Positions 60,559-64,000 of a stretch of 64,000 bases of DNA are shown piece by piece; position 1 is the stretch's first letter, and every line of letters begins with the position of its first letter. The stretch spans positions 91,816 through 155,815 of the forward strand of contig NZ_JANJZD010000013.1 in the NCBI RefSeq assembly GCF_024623325.1, in the 5' to 3' direction. The DNA is from Acetatifactor muris (GTDB lineage Bacteria; Bacillota; Clostridia; Lachnospirales; Lachnospiraceae). The position numbers and the translations under genes were made by a program. The notes below the pieces were generated by a model. The model was not told the DNA's origin. It made no database searches and worked only from the letters and a program-made list of their open reading frames with translations.

Positions 60559-62514
60559 ATGAAAAAAATATTCTGTAAGCTGCTGCTTCCATTCCTTATT
60601 GCTGTCTTTATCCTGCCGCTTTCCGGCACTGCCGCCCCGGCTCCGGAGTACACCGGCAAACAGGTGGACGTGCTCTTTCTTCATGACACGCACTCCCATC
60701 TGAACAGCTTTCTCACAGTAGAAAACGGACAGGACGTAACTCTGGGCGGATTTGCCCATATCCGAACCCTGATCACCCGGGCCAAAGAAGAGAACCCAGA
60801 TACCCTGATTCTGGATGCCGGAGACTTTTCCATGGGAACACTGGTGCAGACCATTTTTCATACAGACGCACCGGAGCTGAGAATGCTGGGCGCTCTGGAA
60901 TGCGATGTGACTACACTGGGTAATCATGAATTCGACTATCGTTCCTCCGGGCTGGCCGGAGCACTGAATGCCGCCATAGAAAGCGGCGATCCTGTCCCCG
61001 CCATGGTGCTGTGCAATATTGACTGGGATACCATGGAAAAGGAAGGCCTCACGGAGGACCAGCGGCTTTTAAAAAATGCTTTCGAAGCTTACGGGATGAA
61101 GAATTACACTGTCCTCACCAAAGGGAATGTAAAAATAGCTGTTCTGGGTGTCTTCGGCGAAGATTCCCTGGCCTGTGCTCCCACCTGCGTATTGAAGTTC
61201 CAGGATATAAAAGAGGCTGCCGCCAAAACGATAAAAGAAATCCGGGAAAAGGAAGATGTGGACATGATCGTCTGTGTCTCTCACAGCGGTACCAATGAAG
61301 ACGCAGCCAAATCTGAGGACGAGCTTCTGGCGAAGGCAGTGCCGGAGATTGATCTCATCATCAGTGGGCATTCTCACACCACACTGGAACAGCCTCTCCT
61401 GTATGGCAGTACTTATATCGTATCATGCGGCTCCTATGCCCGCAATCTGGGAGCGCTCAGCATGTCACAGATCTCCGGCGGACGCTGGGTAATTGACAAT
61501 TACGAGCTGCTGCCCATTACGGAGACAATTGTGCCGGACGCGGAGGCACAGGAGAAAATTGACAGCCTCATGGAAAAAGTGGATTCCTCATATCTGTCTC
61601 AGTTCGGCTATACAAGAGACCAGGTGCTGGCACGCAATACTGTCAAGTTTTCCACCTCTGATGATTTATACTCTATTCATACTGAACATAATCTGGGAAA
61701 TATCCTGGCCGATGCATTTGCCTTTGCAGTCGACAATGCCGACGATTCGGATGGGCATCCCGTGGATGTGGCCATTGTGCCTTCCGGCTGTGTCCGGGAT
61801 ACCTTTGCTACCGGCGACATCACAGTAGAAGACGTGTTTAATGCCTATTCCCTGGGCATCGGTGCGGACGGCATTCCGGGGTATCCCCTGATCAGTATCT
61901 ATCTGACAGGTGCAGAGCTGAAAACCGGTGCGGAAATTGATGCTTCCGTATCGGATTTCATGCCTTCTGCCCGGCTTTATCTCAGCGGAATTCATTTTTC
62001 CTTCAATCCCAGCCGGCTGATTCTGAACAAGGTGACAGACTGCTATATGACAGACGATGAGGGGAATCGGATTGAAATCGAAGACGACAGGCTCTACCGC
62101 ATTGTATGTGATCTCTACAGCGGCCAGATGCTGGGTGCTGTGACGGATGTGTCCTATGGCATTCTGTCTGTCCAGCCCAAATTCGCAGACGGCACGCCCA
62201 TCGAAGATATAGAAGACGCCATCATCACCGCTGACGGTCGGGAAGTAAAGGCATGGGCCGCTGTTGCAGGATACCTGGATTCCCTGGAAGATACTGACGG
62301 AGATGGTATCTCTGATATACCGAAATATTATGCAGGCACGCAGGGACGTAAAATTGTGGAGGACAGCAGGGCCATCGGTGATCTGATAAAAAATCCCAAT
62401 AAATTTACTTTTATTATCTTGAGCATGGTGCTCCTGGCGTTGGTTCTGATTGTATTACTGATTGTGTTTATTATAAAAGTGGTGAAGAAAGTTATGCGAC
62501 GGCGTAAAAACTGA
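60559..62514 (+). CDS. Membrane-anchored 5'-nucleotidase / metallophosphatase
   Basis: 651 residues: Sec signal peptide (KLLLPFLIAVFILPLSGTAA), metallophosphoesterase domain with HDTHSHL, DAGDFSMG, LGNHEFDY, VCVSHSG and SGHSHT, then the 5'-nucleotidase C-terminal domain (HNLGNILADAFAF, FNAYSLGIG, YLTGAELK) and a final membrane helix with a basic tail (KKVMRRRKN). A short Asp-rich loop DTDGDGISD looks like a calcium-binding segment. So it is an exported enzyme tethered on the outside, releasing phosphate or nucleosides from nucleotides (UshA/YfkN relatives). AGGAGAC precedes the ATG. It is a single gene. Confidence 0.94.
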   Translation: MKKIFCKLLLPFLIAVFILPLSGTAAPAPEYTGKQVDVLFLHDTHSHLNSFLTVENGQDVTLGGFAHIRTLITRAKEENPDTLILDAGDFSMGTLVQTIFHTDAPELRMLGALECDVTTLGNHEFDYRSSGLAGALNAAIESGDPVPAMVLCNIDWDTMEKEGLTEDQRLLKNAFEAYGMKNYTVLTKGNVKIAVLGVFGEDSLACAPTCVLKFQDIKEAAAKTIKEIREKEDVDMIVCVSHSGTNEDAAKSEDELLAKAVPEIDLIISGHSHTTLEQPLLYGSTYIVSCGSYARNLGALSMSQISGGRWVIDNYELLPITETIVPDAEAQEKIDSLMEKVDSSYLSQFGYTRDQVLARNTVKFSTSDDLYSIHTEHNLGNILADAFAFAVDNADDSDGHPVDVAIVPSGCVRDTFATGDITVEDVFNAYSLGIGADGIPGYPLISIYLTGAELKTGAEIDASVSDFMPSARLYLSGIHFSFNPSRLILNKVTDCYMTDDEGNRIEIEDDRLYRIVCDLYSGQMLGAVTDVSYGILSVQPKFADGTPIEDIEDAIITADGREVKAWAAVAGYLDSLEDTDGDGISDIPKYYAGTQGRKIVEDSRAIGDLIKNPNKFTFIILSMVLLALVLIVLLIVFIIKVVKKVMRRRKN

Positions 62515-62543
62515 TTCTCTAAGGCATACACTCTGTTCTCATC

Positions 62544-62574
62544 TGTAAATTACCGTTAAAGACGGTTTTTACAG
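62544..62574. terminator. Hairpin after the 5'-nucleotidase gene
   Basis: CTGTAAA with TTTACAG enclosing ACCG/CGGT, 30 bp after the stop. The stem is AT-rich and its own right arm supplies the T run. Confidence 0.5.
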
Positions 62575-62598
62575 CTAAATTGTTTTTAACTGGATTTT

Positions 62599-63855
62599 TT
62601 ATTGAATTGTTTCCCCATTCCCGCTGTCGGTCAGATTTCCGATGAAACGGTAATGGATTTCGATAGACTGAACTTTCTCACCATTTACCCGGCGTTTGTC
62701 GCCCACTAAAATCTTCGTGATAAGTTCATCGATGATACAAGAATTTAATTCCTTCAGGTCACTGTACTGCCGGATCAGGCTTATCCACTTTTCCGCATTC
62801 TGCTCTGTGCTGTCATGCTCTGCCGACTGCTCCTGCAATGCGGAAAGCTGTTTCCCCAGTTCTTCCTGCTCCCTCTGGTACTTTGGCATGAGATTGTCTA
62901 TGCTTGTCCCCGCAAGCCTGCCGAGTGCGTAATCCTCATACAGCCTGCTTATGACTTTATCAATCTCCTCAAGCCTTTTCCCTATGGTTCGCTTCTTCCC
63001 CTCAATCAAGCCGTAATCGACGGTACTGTTTAACTGCTGTTGTTCCATAACCCTGCCAAGGACTGCCTGCTCGTCCGCAAGCGCCATTGCTGCCCATTCC
63101 CTGATGTCTTTGAGGACAATATCGTACAAGTCCTGCTCCTTGATGCGGTGTGGAGTGCATCCGTCCGGCCCGTTCGCCTTGTAGTTCTGGCATGAGCCAA
63201 AATACGTCTTTTCAGGATTGTTTTTGCTTGTCCGTTCAGGGAAGAATGAAATGCGCCTGCCGCAGTCGGGGCAGTAGGCGATGCCGGAAAAGATACTCGG
63301 CTCCCTTTTTGCCTTGCACATCCGCCTGCGCTTCCCGTTGACTTCCTGCACACGCTCCCACAGTTCCAGGTCAACAATCGGCTCAAAAATATCCTTTACC
63401 ACCACCCACTCGTCTTTGGGCTTCACATAGTTCTTGCCGACCTTGAACAGCTTTGACTGTTTCTGCGCCACAAGGCTCCCGATGTACACCTCGTGCGAGA
63501 GTATCCATTTTATCGTGGTTTCGTTCCACATATAGTTGGAGATATGCCCCTCGCCCTGAAAACCCGCCCACGTCCGTTCGCCCCTGATGTGGTGCCAGTA
63601 TGCCGGTATCGGTATGCGCTCCCTTTTCAGCACGTTACCGATTGCCTTGTAGCCTTTGCCCTGCACGGCAAGCTCATACATACGCCGTACAATCGGCGCT
63701 GTTTCCGCATCCGGTATCAGCTTGTGGCTGTCCTCCGGCGATTTCCGGTAGCCGAACGGCGGCACGGTGCTGTGATAGATGCCCGCTCTTGCCTTTGTGG
63801 TCATGGTGCTGCGGATTTTCTTTGAAATATCCCGTGCGTAGAAATCGTTAAACAC
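62599..63855 (-). pseudogene. Large serine recombinase lacking its catalytic domain
   Basis: About 418 residues that match the C-terminal two thirds of a TndX/CisA-type serine integrase: the recombinase domain from NDFYARDISKKIRSTM, TVPPFGYRK, WILSHEVYIGSLVAQKQ, the zinc ribbon CPDCGRRISF with a later CQNYKANGPDGC, and a coiled coil (LYEDYALGRL). The N-terminal resolvase domain of about 140 residues with the catalytic serine is missing; upstream of 63858 the sequence has stops and no family likeness. It opens on a GTG without a ribosome site. It is therefore a broken remnant, probably of an integrative element lying to the right of the window or lost. Confidence 0.88.
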
Positions 63856-64000
63856 AGGTTATTGGGGAAAGGGAAAGCAAACAGGCAAAAATCCAGTATT
63901 CATGCGGGTTTGCGGCGAGATGGCTCTCAAAAGCTAACCTCACAAAAGACAGATTATTGCACAATCACATATCGTTTCTAAGGGAGAATGTTGATTCCGG
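63856..64000. other. Unassigned junction beyond the broken recombinase
   Basis: 145 bp to the window edge with no frame that continues the recombinase and no recognisable gene or repeat. The similarity to the recombinase family ends abruptly at about 63858, which marks a deletion or insertion breakpoint. Confidence 0.5.

Overview
The window looks like chromosomal DNA from a gut-type Firmicute, most likely a member of the Lachnospiraceae. The signs are a complete CIRCE operator in front of hrcA-grpE, strong AGGAGG-type ribosome binding sites, several GTG/TTG starts, and families common in that group (DUF6465, DUF1576, DUF4173, DUF2975, membrane AraC/YesN sensors). The genus cannot be fixed from the sequence alone.

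Layout. 1-2044: start of the heat-shock operon (hrcA, grpE) and a DUF6465 gene. 2097-16243: a plant-polysaccharide locus. Its leftward arm encodes GH43 and GH115 enzymes, two sugar ABC permeases, a lipoprotein binding protein and a membrane-bound AraC sensor. Its rightward arm encodes GH105, GH28, a DUF1576 membrane protein and a small partner. Together these point to import and breakdown of decorated pectin, probably rhamnogalacturonan-type oligosaccharides. 16244-17078: no protein gene. It holds a roughly 700-nt element whose two ends pair over a long distance and whose interior folds into nested helices and two large arms, so I read it as a large structured noncoding RNA. 17079-20439: a sigma-factor / membrane protein / ABC transporter operon.

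20465-36857: mostly leftward housekeeping and accessory genes. They include a decayed YhcH/TabA gene, uppP, a patatin-like lipase, an aminotransferase, glpK, a polysaccharide deacetylase, a heterodimeric ABC exporter with a PHP phosphoesterase, a frameshifted DUF4173 gene with a small HTH regulator and DUF2975, a MATE exporter under a MarR regulator with two visible operators, and tatD. 37104-47743: a zinc-ribbon membrane protein, a phosphatase, hypothetical membrane proteins, tRNA-Lys(CTT), a metal exporter / Fur-family operon with a clear palindromic operator, an rRNA methyltransferase, a TPM / zinc-ribbon pair and tRNA-Pro(CGG).

47783-64000: an LTA-synthase-like gene interrupted by an amber codon, a divergent PAS / response-regulator-GGDEF pair, a three-domain RNA repair enzyme (kinase, phosphatase, ligase), an AraC regulator with an aldo/keto reductase, CapA, DUF3784, an LCP protein with 36-bp coding repeats, a membrane-anchored 5'-nucleotidase, and at the right edge a large serine recombinase that has lost its catalytic domain.

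The strongest candidates for something undescribed are the large structured RNA at 16333-17028 and the stand-alone RNA repair enzyme at 52608-54803. Family names come from reading motifs by eye; no database search was run.
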